A stretch of DNA of 64,000 bases from Bradysia coprophila (Eukaryota > Arthropoda > Insecta > Diptera > Sciaridae), in NCBI RefSeq assembly GCF_014529535.1, contig NW_023504022.1, positions 5,197,132-5,261,131 of the forward strand, read 5' to 3'. Position numbers and translations under genes: made by a program. Of the stretch, positions 20,786 to 33,439 are shown piece after piece. The first letter of the stretch is position 1, and every line of letters begins with the position of its first letter. A model generated the notes under the pieces. It worked only from the letters and a program-made list of their open reading frames with translations, made no database searches and was not told the DNA's origin.

Positions 20786-21837
20786 TTAACTGTCGATATA
20801 TCTAACTTTGCTACCTTTACTTTGTAGGCCAAGTGTCGGAAAAATTTCAACCTCAAGCGTTCTTACCAATGTTGATCCAAGTATTAGTTCATTTTTGGAA
20901 AAGTACACTTCAAAAGTTTGATATGAGCTAAGAATACGAGCTGGAAGACACGTTTGTAGTCCACATTCGATGATGTCACCACTTTCCCATGTCGATCCAA
21001 ATGCGTTGCCAGTCCTACTTCCATTGAATAATTTGCCATCACTACGAAAGCCAATAGATCCACTGTGCCATCCAGGCTGCATGTTTATCGGATAACCCTT
21101 ACCAGTGAGTCCCATTACCATAATGTTGCTGTCACCCCCATTCAAAATTTCAATTTTAAACGATGTATTGTTCCGTGCCAGAGGACGCATCGATTGTACC
21201 AATGCTAGGTCGTCTGCGTCGTCGTTCCATTGTCCATACTCTAAAATATTTGGTTCGTTTACGGAAATGTTCATATTGTAGCAAATCTGCCATCGCAGTG
21301 AATTTACGATTTTCGTCTGTTCATTTTGCGTATGTTGGAGTTGCTTTAATGCATTCGATAAGTGTGAAATGCAGTCGCTCGCTTCATATTCATGTCGACG
21401 AATTGTTATGTTACAGCCCTTGTCACATGCTATTTCCATATTGGGATTGTATACACAGCGACCAGCGATGTGATCTTTAAAATCCTCCAATTTGAGAACG
21501 CTTTTGCATCCCAATGATGCTGTTTGAGTGAGAGAAAAAAAATCGTTTGCTACTTGTATTCGTCTGATTTGTTTCTTCTCTTATTACCAAAGTCACATTT
21601 AAGCTCCAATTTATTGAGAAGATTACGAAAATATCTCGCAACCGGTTCTACATTCTTGGTTATAGTATCACGGCATACGGGGCAAGTTTTCACTTTTGCT
21701 AGCCATTCGTTGATGCATGCATGGCAAAATATGTGCTCACACGATGACTGGACAGGATTTTCCAAAACTTGAGTGCAAATTGTACACATGAATTCCTCGT
21801 CTATTTTACCAATGAATTTTGCCGATTCGAAACCCAT
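20786..21837 (-). CDS. RING finger / TRAF-type zinc finger / SPRY protein, probable E3 ubiquitin ligase
   Basis: There are two exons, 21837-21588 and 21519-20786, joined over a 68-bp GT-AG intron (327 codons plus stop). I chose the ATG at 21837; the codon 9 nt upstream is GTG. Residues about 18-55 are a C3HC4 RING (CTIC, CEHIFCHAC, CPVC). A Cys/His-rich TRAF-like stretch with LGCKSVLKLEDFKDHIAGRC follows, then a short helical linker and a B30.2/SPRY-like domain at about 204-275 (QPGWHSGSIGFRSDGKLF, WESGDIIECGL). The N-terminal half resembles NRDP1/RNF41-type ligases, but the USP8-binding C-terminus of NRDP1 is replaced by SPRY. It is likely to transfer ubiquitin, with SPRY selecting the substrate; the target is unknown. 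The reading frame is intact. Confidence 0.85.
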
Positions 21838-22189
21838 TTCAAACACTTCTCAACTTATATGTCAACCTAGAACCTACACAGACTGAATTATTTGAATCGC
21901 AAAAATACTTTGGCGAAATCTTATCATTGAATGATAAGTTTAAGACTGATTTCGTATGAATATGAATCAGTAAGAAACTGAAGAAAATATTGTTAAGCAT
22001 ATTGCATAAGCATATTATTACAAAATAACTGATATCGTTTAAGGCATGAATTGCACAGCACTCCGTTTAAAAACGAGCCATCAGAACGAGCCATAAGAAA
22101 AATATGAGACAACTTTTCTCGCACTTCATCAAACTGTTACATTGAATGCACAGCCCAATTTATAGCCTGTCACGTCACATACGGCTATT

Positions 22190-22508
22190 CATCTGTTATC
22201 GATAACGACGACAAAAATAATGACAAGCTCTGGGTAAGCTGGTCCTTTATATAGTAAAATACATGTTAAAACAATTGAAGTACAAGATTTGAAATAAACT
22301 GATTAAAAATACTTTGATCGATGGAAGTAAAGTGTCCATTCCACTCAACAAAAAGTACTCCGTGAGATAGCAAACTGTCAAATAAACAAAGAAAAAATTG
22401 AAAAAATTCAATTCTGTCTCTCACACGGAGTACTTTTTTGGTAAGAGGAAACTAAGCATAAGAGACCCATAAAAATACTGGTCATATGCTTGCCGTCTGT
22501 AACATGTT
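22190..22508 (+). repeat. ~195-bp interspersed repeat, interrupted by a MITE
   Basis: The family starts ctgttatcgataacgacg and ends cttgccgtctgtaacaggtt. Here the two parts (to about 22330 and from about 22478) are separated by an insert. Within that insert aaaaagtactccgtgagat (22350) and its inverted partner ending in ggagtactttttt (22439) form a small foldback of about 90 bp. Confidence 0.65.
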
Positions 22509-25500
22509 AGCGCCGTACGCATTACAAAGTTGTTCATAGGATCACTCGAGGGATCACTGGTCTTCATAATTGCGTGAACTAGGTCCCTTGGAGTGAGCCC
22601 ATATCCAACTACTCAGCCGTACAGTGAAGGTGGTGTTTTTTGCTTTGGCCGAATTTCACGATTTTTTTCTGTTTGAAAGATATTAACGAATGTAAAGCGT
22701 CAGTATTATTCTTGGTCTCCTAACAAAATGGCTGCTGGCGGTCATGTTAGATTTTAGTAAAAGGGATATATCTTGGGAAAAATGGTACATAGAAAGTTTC
22801 TGTCAACAGAGAATAGGTTATGTGTGTTGGTCGTTTCAAACATCCCATATATGGACATCTATATATAACTAGCTGTATTTAGCTGTAACTGGCATATATA
22901 GCTCTTTTTTCGGTGAACGTCTAACTCATTTATTTTCAATCAATTGCGACAAAGAAGACTGCTCATAATAATAGCTCTTTTCATCTGCATATCTGCCTGA
23001 CAAATGTTTATTTACAGTGAAATATAGGTAAATATAGCGGCATATGGCTGTTTAAACAGGAATTAATGAAATTTGACTTCGTACGGGCTGTCGATATTGC
23101 CGTCAATTTCTTTGCGCATGAAAAGAAGGAAAAGAATGGATAATGCAAGTGATTTCAAAGGGCGAATAGCTTTTCAGCAGAGAAGAAAATGAAGTGGGAT
23201 ATGTGAAGTGTTTCACATTAAAGGCTTTTGATAAAAATAGATATTTCGTACGGGTCGGCGTTTTGTCATCGCAAAATTACCATTAAAACTGCTAATGGTA
23301 TTAATGGTGGCAAAATACTACTCTATTTGACGTGGTAAAACCTCTATTACCCTGCTAGGTGCTTTGCGAATGTCCTATTATCCAACATACATTAGCCGTC
23401 ATTATCACATCACTTCATTAGAAGTTGAAAACTCCTTTTTTCAACTATAGTTCGTCTTTCCATCCGGGGTATTTTCTTCTACCTCATTTCACATATACAC
23501 CGAATGTGACTCCGCTAACATTTTCGAAATGTTGAGCTTTTGATTTTTAAATAGCTTTTTTAGAACGAATTTTTCAATAGATGTGAGTATGAACAACAGA
23601 TGTCACTGCAAATTGTGGTGACTTTAAAAAGCACAGTTTAGTAATTTCAACCTGTTATAGGATGAAACGAGAAAAGTAAGTATTTAGCTCTGTCGATTAC
23701 GGTTTTACATGTGTCAAAGGTTATGTTAAAACAAATGCAGTGACAGATCTTGCATCAATCTGTTGAAGAGATGCTTATATCAAAAGAAGTCACATAAGCG
23801 TCTGTAAAAGTCAATTTAATTGTTATTGAATTGAAGGTGCAGAAAAAGTGTAATTTTAGATACTGAACTGGTACGACAAGAACTCGTATATTATCAGATC
23901 GTTATCTCTATATCGCCTAACTTTTCCATGGAGAAACGACAAAGGTTCACAACAGGCCCAATGTCAACTCGAAGTGGACTCGAGCCACGGGACAATAATT
24001 CAGAGAGTTAATTTTGTGTAATTTAAGATTTTTCTACAGATAAACACAGAATCCTTTACTTAAATCGGCTTAATACAAATTTGTCCTGTATTCATAAGCT
24101 GACTCAATCGTCAATCGTCGTCTGTTGACGGCAGTGCCATAGGCGTACATATACAAAATTTACAAAAAAGGAACGTTTTTTAAGAAACAGTTCATCGTTG
24201 GAAAATACGCTGCACGAAGCAAGTGTTCGTAGCGAATTATGAATTGAAAGCGAACAAACATCCCGAGTTAATTAACAAGTAAAGTCAATTAACAATAAAA
24301 GTTTATTAAAATGATCCAACAAATAATCCACAACGTCGGATTTATCCTTGAGGATCGTCAAGAGTAAATATCAAGCATACGAAAAATTAAAATTTATTTC
24401 TCCAAGCCATCGCATCTTTGTCTCCTCATCATTACATTTTCTCTCTCTCATTCCCTTCGCACCATATAATGCCTTTGATCTCTGATGTGTGATTATGTTT
24501 ATTTATGTAACCATATTTATGCATGAATAAAATGAAGATAAATCAGATGCGCATATTCGGGAAAGAAGAAAAAAAAACAACAACACAAAACAGTCACTAT
24601 ACTCAGAAAATACACACCGCAAAGATCCGGAAAATATGTTGGAGAAATGGAAAATTGTTCTTTGCAGTCAACTCAACGTTTACAGATTAAATATATCCTT
24701 GTGGAAAGCCTTGTCTTTTCTGCACATCATAATACTCTTCCACTTCTACAGCGTAGAGTCGAACCGTATATAAATGCATGGGTTCACGTGATATTTTTAT
24801 ATCAACCGTAGCGTAATTCATTTGATAGTCGGGAGGCTTAGGTTATTTCTTGATCAGATAATGAATTAACTGGCCGTTGTCTGTGAGACTGTGTAACTGA
24901 TTGGTAGATAAGGTAAAGATGATACTGTACCACTGTAGCACTGGTAGCACGAATACTCATTTTTCCAACGTCAAAAAATCTCCAAATTGTATGATTGCAT
25001 GTTGCTATTCACACCAATAAAAATCATGTTTTTCCTGTCTTTACGAAAGAAATGCTAGGAGCAGAGATGTAGTACCTAAGCTATTGCTGCTGTTCCTCTC
25101 CGTTTCTCTGATTTCCCTAATTTCGTATCCTATTTCAAATATGGCATTTGAGAGAAACCAAGAAGAACAGCTTAGGTCTGAAAGTGGGATTTTTACGTGT
25201 GGAAAACAGTAAAGATACTTGCTCCCGACCTAGCGGCGCAGCAGGTCACTTGCTGTCAAAATGTTTAAGAATCAAGCCGGATTCGCCCAAATTCGATTTA
25301 GATTTCGCTCAAGGAGAAAGTATATACAAAAATGACGATATACTTCACATCGGTTAGTAGTATTCGTAGGTAATCACTAAGCTCTTCGGAAGTTCTACAC
25401 ATTTAAAACTCTTCTGCTCTTGTTCAGCAGAGTTTCGTCTCACTGTTTTATGCAAGAATATAAAAACGCTAATATAAAAACGCTGCTTGAAAGGTGCCCA

Positions 25501-26209
25501 TTTCTTCAAAATAAGCTCCATGGAGTTGACTACCTTCTACCTACATTTTCCGCTGCGAAATGAATTACTTTATATTTTTCGATGGAAAGATTACAAGGAA
25601 ATAATGTGACAGGGAAGTATACATTTTGTTTTAAGGGTGATTAGTTGATATATGCACAACGACCTATCTGTAGAGAGATACACACGCCATTTGTATTATT
25701 ATTCAAAGAGATACGAATTGTGTTTACTTTGTGTTATATTCTCGACAAATAAATAAGGAAAATTTGTCGTTTAAAGAATTTTTTTTTCTAATTTTATTTT
25801 TTGACTTTTTGTTTATTGTTTGCTCAACATCAATCGGAAAATCAGTCGAAATAGGATTTGAGGTTGTGTTTGTTTTTGTTGCGAATTGATTAGATGCTGG
25901 GCTGATTACACATTACTTTTGACGATTTTAATTGTTTTTAAACAGCGAAAAAGGATTTCTGTTGGTTTTGTTCTTTGATTTGAGTAACTTTTTATTCCCC
26001 AAAAAGAGAAAAATGGGGGATGTCGATTGATGAAGATTGGATATGATGAATTCAAAAATGTGTTTCAACATTTATTTGTAATTGTCGGCTTTGGCTTTTA
26101 TGTGGAAAAAATGAATTCTTACTGACACCTTCAAAATAATTCCCTTCTCTGAGCCTTAAAAAAAGGATATGTTATTTCGCCAGTGCGTTCTTCGTTATTT
26201 CCTCACCCT

Positions 26210-26402
26210 GTCACATACGGCTATTCATCTGTTATTGATAACGACGACAAAAATAATGACAAGCTCTGGTTAACATTTATATAGTAAAATGCATGTTAAC
26301 AAAATTGAAGTACAAGATTTGAAATCAACAGATTAAAAATACTTTGATCGATGGAAGGTAATAATATTGGTCATGCTTTCAGTCTGTAATGTAACAGGTT
26401 AA
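26210..26402 (+). repeat. ~195-bp interspersed repeat
   Basis: This is a near full-length member. It shares ataatgacaagctctgg, ttgaagtacaagatttgaaa, aaaatactttgatcgatgg and the terminal gtaacaggttaa with the copies at 52 and 58 kb. Confidence 0.7.
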
Positions 26403-26731
26403 TCTTACGACCTTATCTACAAATATAGAATAGAAACCATGCAACATGCACTAGCGTAATTTAATCTTATCACAAATTTAGTAGGGTATCGAAGCAAAGG
26501 ATTTCGCAGTTTGGAGCACCAACTTCCTTAAAAGAATCGGTTCATTTTAGTGCATATCGGGTCTCTCGTCATTCAATTTTCGTTATTATCATTTTTACTT
26601 TTCAAATCACAAGCTACTTCCATGGATGCACCTATGACATGGTCGGTCAAAAGGTTAAAGTTTTCGTATGTATTTTGTTGATCCGAGTCGAAGCCGAAGT
26701 CCGTCACTTTTCGTGTTTTTAATTAATTTTA

Positions 26732-27133
26732 CATTCGCCTTCCATCGAAAATACGACTTTAAATCGAATTCGCATATTTAGAAAATGTCAAAATGTTCAC
26801 CGCTAACACATAGACAAATTTGTAATCTCTAGGGATGAAATATTGGAATTTGTAATCTCTAGGGATGAAATATTGGAAATTGTTAACCTAGAGTTAACAA
26901 ACTGGAAAGCGCCGTGTATATGATACAAATCGATCATAATTGTAGTAGACATAGCAAACTGAGAGACTTCTCTCTCTTCAAAAACGAATGCTGTCAAGAA
27001 TCGTTGTCGTGTTGTTGCAATATTTTTGTGTGCTATTGAAGTGATCGACATATTTTGTGTTTGTTTGGTGCTTAGTTTTCGATTAAATTGATAATTTTTG
27101 GTGTTTTTCGTGATTTTCGATGAAAGGCGAATG
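26732..27133. mobile_element. 402-bp MITE A, first copy
   Basis: The terminal inverted repeats are CATTCGCCTTCCATCGAAAA and its inverted partner TTTTCGATGAAAGGCGAATG, flanked by TA on both sides, which suggests a Tc1/mariner-type MITE. The interior holds a direct duplication of ttgtaatctctagggatgaaa. The 82-codon minus-strand ORF in it has no family features. Confidence 0.7.
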
Positions 27134-27160
27134 TAAAAGCCATTAAATGACTCAGGTCGA

Positions 27161-27350
27161 AATAGTTATTTAAATCACATGGGTCGAAAAACGATTTTTA
27201 AAAATTTGAGGTGTATGTGTGAGCTGAGAGGGTATTGTAACATGAGAATGCGTGTTTGTGAACCGAGGTTTACCGAGGTTCACAATCGCATTCGAATGTT
27301 ACAATACCCTCGAGGCTCACACATACACCGAGAATTTTTAAAAATCTTTT
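27161..27350 (+). repeat. 190-bp hairpin segment B, forward
   Basis: It runs from aatagttatttaaatcac to taaaaatctttt and is itself a foldback (ggtgtatgtgtgagc and gctcacacatacacc arms, nested gaaccgaggtttaccgaggttc). It recurs inverted at 27781-27970 with about one mismatch in 190. Confidence 0.85.
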
Positions 27351-27351
27351 A

Positions 27352-27753
27352 CATTCGCCTTCCATCGAAAATACGACTTTAAATCGAATTCGCATATTTA
27401 GAAAATGTCAAAATGTTCACCGCTAACACATAGACAAATTTGTAATCTCTAGGGATGAAATATTGGAATTTGTAATCTCTAGGGATGAAATATTGGAAAT
27501 TGTTAACCTAGAGTTAACAAACTGGAAAGCGCCGTGTATATGATACAAATCGATCATAATTGTAGTAGACATAGCAAACTGAGAGACTTCTCTCTCTTCA
27601 AAAACGAATGCTGTCAAGAATCGTTGTCGTGTTGTTGCAATATTTTTGTGTGCTATTGAAGTGATCGACATATTTTGTGTTTGTTTGGTGCTTAGTTTTC
27701 GATTAAATTGATAATTTTTGGTGTTTTTCGTGATTTTCGATGAAAGGCGAATG
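27352..27753. mobile_element. 402-bp MITE A, second copy
   Basis: It appears identical to 26732-27133 (offset 620), flanked by TA, and sits between the two oppositely oriented B segments. Confidence 0.75.
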
Positions 27754-27780
27754 TAAAAGCCATTAAATGACTCGGGTCGA

Positions 27781-27970
27781 AAAAGATTTTTAAAAATTCT
27801 CGGTGTATGTGTGAGCCTCGAGGGTATTGTAACATTCGAATGCGATTGTGAACCTCGGTAAACCTCGGTTCACAAACACGCATTCTCATGTTACAATACC
27901 CTCTCAGCTCACACATACACCTCGAATTTTTAAAAATCGTTTTTCGACCCATGTGATTTAAATAACTATT
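27781..27970 (-). repeat. 190-bp hairpin segment B, inverted
   Basis: This is the reverse complement of 27161-27350. The two 620-bp units are therefore in direct repeat for MITE A but in opposite orientation for segment B. Confidence 0.85.
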
Positions 27971-30900
27971 GCACGTCTGTGAGCTTAACGTCAATTTGCT
28001 TTTCATCGCTAGAGTTGTAATAAGTCATTTTCGAAATCTCTAATTCTGATTTCTCTAGATGTCCACAGTCATTGTTTGACAGTTTTTCTTTTCTGAATTT
28101 AAAAATTGAGGTAAATTTCCCGTGCAGTAGCTCAAATCTAAGACCTCAATTAAACATCTTTCAAGCCATAACATTTGCATTTTCCCAGCTAGCGTGAATG
28201 TTTCAATTCTAATCTCGATTTAAACAACAACCCACAACACAAACGAAAAACGGCAACACACAAAACTGAGAGAACGGTGAAAAATAAATTTTTAATCACA
28301 AAATAGGGTTAAATATGCTCATTAATTATTTACGGTGAGCTCTCAATCAACCCCAATCATTTCTGAATTAGATAAACCTCAATTTTCGTATTTTTCGTAA
28401 GGTGCAGTTGTGTTGTGGGGGGGGTTTGTGTTTTATTGTTGTTGTTCATTTTTAACGTTTTCATTTTTATTGGACCGTAACATGATATAAAAAAACACAT
28501 CAAATGTCTCAAGGGATGTACATGCCATGTATAGGATGGTCTGATAAAGCATTTTGGCAACACAAATGTAATTCTTTGAATGTCAGACTGTGACGGAATA
28601 ATTTCTTGTTATGGTAAAGAATTGAATTTTAGTTGTTTTTCCCGCCCTTTTTTTTCAAACCCTGGAAAGTTGAGGGACTTTCTCTGCAAAACTTTCTCTT
28701 TGTTTCTTGCTTAACACATTGTTAATTAACAAGATGAAATGCAAACTCGTTTGACGTAGCAAGCAAAATTACGCGGTGTAAGAACTCCACGAGCCTCATT
28801 ATGAATTGATTGTAACTATGCGAACAACAATAAACGCAAGTTTTACAAAAACTTTTTCTTTAACAAAACTCTTTGTGTAACATTTCATCCATCATCCCAT
28901 TCAGCAGTTCATCCTCACTTTGTATCACGTCAACAAACAAATAACACCGAATAGAATAACACAACAACAAAAACGAGAAAAAAAACTTTTACCATTGCAC
29001 CTCGTTTCCTCGATTATGCAACCTCATCGTCAATGGTTTTCAGTTGCTTTGTTTGAACGGTTCTTTATTTATCGGCAACAATGAAATGTATCCCAGTATC
29101 ACTTCTCGTTTTCCCTTTACAAATAATAATGAATATTTAACAAGCGTGTGTTTTTTATGTGTGGCAAGGCATGGATAAAGGGTTGCTACTGACACTGAGT
29201 CTCGACACGAATCGTGAGCAGAAGTGAAGTTAACTGTTTTGTTTGGTATGTCGTTTTTGCATGTTTTCGAGACAGTCATTCCAGTATAAAAGGAATCGTT
29301 AAATCGACTGATTTTGGGGATTATTAGGATTGTTAGGACGGAGGTTTACTGGATGAGTCGTTACAGAGGAAAAAAAGTTAAATTCCTGTAAATCATGTAA
29401 AGTTTAGCGAGATTTACTGGTAGTCGGAAATGATTTATTGTGTTGAAATCTACTTGTGTTTAGGGAGAGATGATTGCAAGAGAGCTATTGGAAATGAAAC
29501 CAAATGTTACCAGTGACTATACCATTTCGACCACAAAAAAGTCATGGAAAGTTCCCCACAAAATGCTCATGTTCTCTGAGTCATTACCAACCCGAGCTGT
29601 GGAATGTCTTACTACAACGATACAGAACAGTGTAGGCGTCCTAAATGGACGTTTGGTCTGAAGTAAATTTTTGTGACTGTCTCAGGAGTAATGTTTCAAG
29701 TAACGAATTGTTTCACGACAACGTGACACCCATGAAATCCACGACACCACATTAACGTAGACAATACATAAACCTTCATGTGAAACCACATCAATCAAAT
29801 CCATCACTGCTCGTCTATTGTTCTTGCACCATCCAGTTTACCACTAATACCTCGGAAAGCATTACAGGGGATTTGAGTTGAACTTACTCGAAAAGCACTC
29901 ATCAACTAAACTCTCGCACAGTAATCCAGTTTATTATTACCCCACACACTCGCAATTTTTATAAAATATTTAAGAAGCTTTGGCTGTCCACACATAAAAA
30001 TCAACCCCACAAAATATCCGCACATTAATGTAATACGACATTCTACTGCATATGGGTCCTCTCGTGTGTGTTGTATCATTCATAACCTTTCAAACAATTT
30101 CTTCGGATCTTTCGTCTTTCATGAAACATTCAACAGATTTGTCAAACAAAGTCTGTCCTCTGCCACACATAAAACACAATACAACACAATGTGTGTTGTA
30201 CAAGTGGATTATTGTCATTTGGCGATGAGGGGAATGATAAGGATTATTATTGCGAATGCATCCATTGAGTCTCTAATATTCTCTTCAATTGTTACGAATG
30301 GGGAAAAAAATACATTTTCTGGACGAAGTTTGTAGTAGGGCGCTGCCAGTATTGTTAGATGGTTCACACATTGTTCGCAATATTTAGTCGGATATACAAA
30401 ACGTTTGTTTAGTCTTTCACCCTTTCAACTTTTTTTGGTTCTTGAAAGAAGACGAACGATGAAGAATGTGTAAGAGACGATTGTAATGAGTTTGCTTGTT
30501 GTTCAGGACAATACGTAGCTAATTTCAGACCAGCTATTATCTCGAAAGGAGCTGATAAGAATTTATGAAAAAAAACCGAGTTCTTGTTCTGGTCAACATC
30601 GTTCTACTTGATATGAGATTCGGCCCTTAATTTCTACCAACTAATTTGAAGAGCATTATCTGAACGTCTGCATCAATCCATTTTTTTATAACTCCCAGAG
30701 GACCACAGAGAAATTAACCAAACAGCAAAATAATCTACCGCACATTTCGCACACCGTGTACAAAATAATTAGCGAAAAATATAACTTTTTAAACGATTTT
30801 TTTTCACGAGCAGCCTTTTTTTTCACAGAGACTTTTCTATGTTAAATGTCCAGTTAATGATATCATTTAATTTTTACGTTTCGGCTGATTTTCGAGTGAG

Positions 30901-31502
30901 TTCTTTTTCACTTTGATGTAAGTTCTTGAAATTTGCGGATGGCAGTGAATTCATATCATAAAAAGACCGAAAGCACTTCGACTGCACCAATAATTCCTCG
31001 AGTTTAGATATATGTGGTTTTCAGCGAAATCTCAATAGGCGTAAGCACGGTCTGAGCGAAAAAGATATTGAAATTGTTCCATGTCTTATGGTTGTGGTGC
31101 TTGACTTGCACCAAGAAATTTTTCCAATGAACCGGTATTCGCTTCCAGATTCGAATGTACATTGAACAAAAACTCCCCCTACGATTAAATGAGGAACTGA
31201 GATACTGTTAAGGATGGCTATCATCTGTTATCGATAAAGAACGCAAGAATAAACGTCAAGCTCTGACTAGTGCGGCTTATAGGAAAAAAGAACATGCTCA
31301 AAAATGAAGTAGCAGATTTGAGATCACCTCATGAAAATATGTTTAAATCATATGAAGTAATAGATCCGATAGATAAGACTGCTGATTTGCTTCATTCATT
31401 TTCATTGAATGGTTGAATCGATTTGCATAGAGGTTCTCTATCGAAATTTTAAGATATTTGTGAATTCGTTTTGTGGGTTAATTATGGATTAATTCTAGTT
31501 AA
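27971..31502. other. Gene-poor stretch
   Basis: There are no recognisable coding regions. The ORFs here (e.g. 29470-29661, 30066-30335) lack homology I can name and look like chance. A diverged copy of the ~195-bp repeat lies at about 31202-31390. Confidence 0.5.
31202..31390 (+). repeat. ~195-bp interspersed repeat, diverged
   Basis: catctgttatcgata, cgtcaagctctg, agcagatttgagatcacc and atgaagtaatagatccgata align in order with the family consensus, with many changes. Confidence 0.5.
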
Positions 31503-32852
31503 GGCCCGTCATTGGGAAATGACAGGACAGTTTCTCGAAAATGTATGTAAAATTTTATCACAAAAATTCACCGAAAAAATTTAAAGAAACTCACCTCTTA
31601 TGCTTTCCATTTTATTCGGGCATAGTCTCTTTAGGTCGCCAAGGCATATTTGAACACTAAAACACTTTTTACTCGATGCAAAAACAAAAAGTTTTTTTTG
31701 TTTGGTCGCAACAAAAACACAGAAAATATTTCGACATAACTGTGACACTCCGCTACTATAAGTACTAGAATTAATGTTTGATGTGTTCACTTCGGCGGTA
31801 AAATATTTTCATTCAAGAAAGTGTCGGACATTCAAAAACAATCATCAAACGGTTGACGAAGGGTAGCGTATACATTTAATAATGCTCATAGACCATTTTT
31901 TATAGCTTTACGAGAACTCAGCGGACATTCTTTCAACGATGGGAGAGCATTTATTAAAAATTTAGCTTCTCGTAAGACTGAGCTGAGCGTAAATAAATGT
32001 TCGTTCCTCTTTAGTAAGCTAAGAAGACTTCTCGAAGTCTAATTATGCCACCCCTTTGAATAAAAATGTCGGCTGAGTTCTCATAATTCTCCGCTGAGCT
32101 CTAATAATTCTTCGCTGAGCTTTAACAAACCTCCGCTGAGCTCTAATAATTCTCCGCTAGGCTTCAGAAAGTGTCCGTTAGGCCTAAGCAAGTTGCAGGA
32201 AGGTTAAATGGAGCGAATGGGACACTCAGCGGAGATCTGCGGAAATCATAGCAACAATTATTAGGTATCCGCTGATGCTTATTGAGTGTTCGCTTAGCTT
32301 CATTGCCTTACTACAACGTGCTAAGGTCTGACGGACTCTTACTGAAGCCTAGCGGAGAATTATTAGAACTCATTAGAGGTTTGTCAAAGCTCAGCGGAGA
32401 ATTATTAGAGCTCAGCCGATATTTTTGTTCGAAGAGGTGGCATAATTAGACTCAGCGAAGTCTTGTTAGCTTACTAAAGAAGTGGGACAGGTTACAATTT
32501 TAATAAATGTCTACCGTCGTTGAAGTGTCGGACACTTTTTTGAATGAAAATATTTTACTGCCGAAGTGAACACAGCAAACATTCATTCTAGTCCTTATAA
32601 TAGCGGAGTGTCACAGTTGTGTCGAAATATTTTCTGTGTTTTATCGCGACAAAACAAAAACAAAATTTTGTTTTTGCATCGAGTAAAAAGTGTTTTAGTG
32701 TTTAAATATGCCTTGGGGACATAAAGAGACGGTGCACGAATACAATGGAAAGCATCATGGGTGAGTTTCTTTGAATCTTTTCGGTGAATTTTTGTGATAA
32801 AATTTTCCATACATTTTCGGGAAACTGTCCTGTCATTTCCCAATGACGGGCC
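31503..32852. mobile_element. 1.35-kb foldback element
   Basis: The ends GGCCCGTCATTGGGAAATGA and its inverted partner begin arms that can be followed for over 330 bp (31503-31835 with 32520-32852), with roughly 85-90% identity by eye, and pairing resumes inward to near the centre. Inner arms carry a roughly 20-bp motif (ctccgctgagctctaataat) repeated several times on each side. Both flanks read gttaa next to the element when viewed from their own end, so a TTAA-like target is possible, but the right side has two extra T's. No transposase is present, so it is non-autonomous. The ORFs inside are incidental. Confidence 0.85.
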
Positions 32853-33146
32853 TTTTAACAAACGGATCAGATTTTTATCGACACATCAGAATCCGTGATC
32901 AAATCGGAATTTCGATTGAATAATTGCTTATGTGAAAATACGATTGGAGAATCATGAACTCTACAACGTCCTTTTGGAAACGTCACATTTAATTTTGTGA
33001 GTTGTATAGTTTGAAAATCAAGTTCAATCTAGACTGTCATTTGTTAAGGAAAATTTCTTATCCATACAAATCTTATAAACGTGATAAAGAAGTCGGTTTT
33101 TTCTGATAGTTTATTTCGCAAAAATCCTGTAAGAGCCATTACGCCT

Positions 33147-33326
33147 TGTTGTAATGATGGAAATGGATTACGGAGCTGTATAAATGAAAACCACTCAGCT
33201 TGGTTAACAAAAGTAAAGTAAATTTATTGACGATGCCGGATATAGTCTTTGTATACATAGATAGAGTGTTACCTGATAACACTTGGTACTAAAGCAATTA
33301 GTCAGTTTAATTTCTTCATATCAACA
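33147..33326 (-). repeat. 3' LTR of copia element
   Basis: This is a 180-bp sequence with TGTTG...CAACA ends, placed just downstream (minus strand) of the copia pol stop codon. It is preceded by a purine-rich gttggag that can serve as polypurine tract. The 5' LTR is not in the window because the element is 5'-truncated. Confidence 0.75.
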
Positions 33327-33439
33327 CTCCAACTAAATTAAAATGACCTCCAAACGAAAACAAAAATCAAAAAAAATTCTAAGTCTCAAAATTTCAAAGT
33401 TAATTCAGTCTCAAGAAAAAGAAATTTGAAAAATAAAAT

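Larger units (their letters stand above)
21838..26731. other. Gene-poor stretch
   Basis: I found no convincing coding region. It contains two copies of the ~195-bp interspersed repeat (about 22190-22508, itself interrupted by a small MITE, and 26210-26402). A TATA-like gtatataaatgc at about 24768 has no recognisable gene after it. The 69-codon ORF at 25148 has no recognisable features. Confidence 0.5.

Noticed and set aside
24765..24800. TATA box (gtatataaatgc) as promoter
   Set aside because: No coding sequence follows within several kilobases and the region is AT-rich, so the match is expected by chance.
26803..27671. Two identical 82-codon minus-strand ORFs
   Set aside because: They lie inside the two copies of MITE A, show no domain, and are identical only because the element is duplicated.
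31581..32861. Minus-strand ORFs of 69 and 88 codons
   Set aside because: They lie in opposite arms of the 1.35-kb foldback element and are not related to each other as protein.
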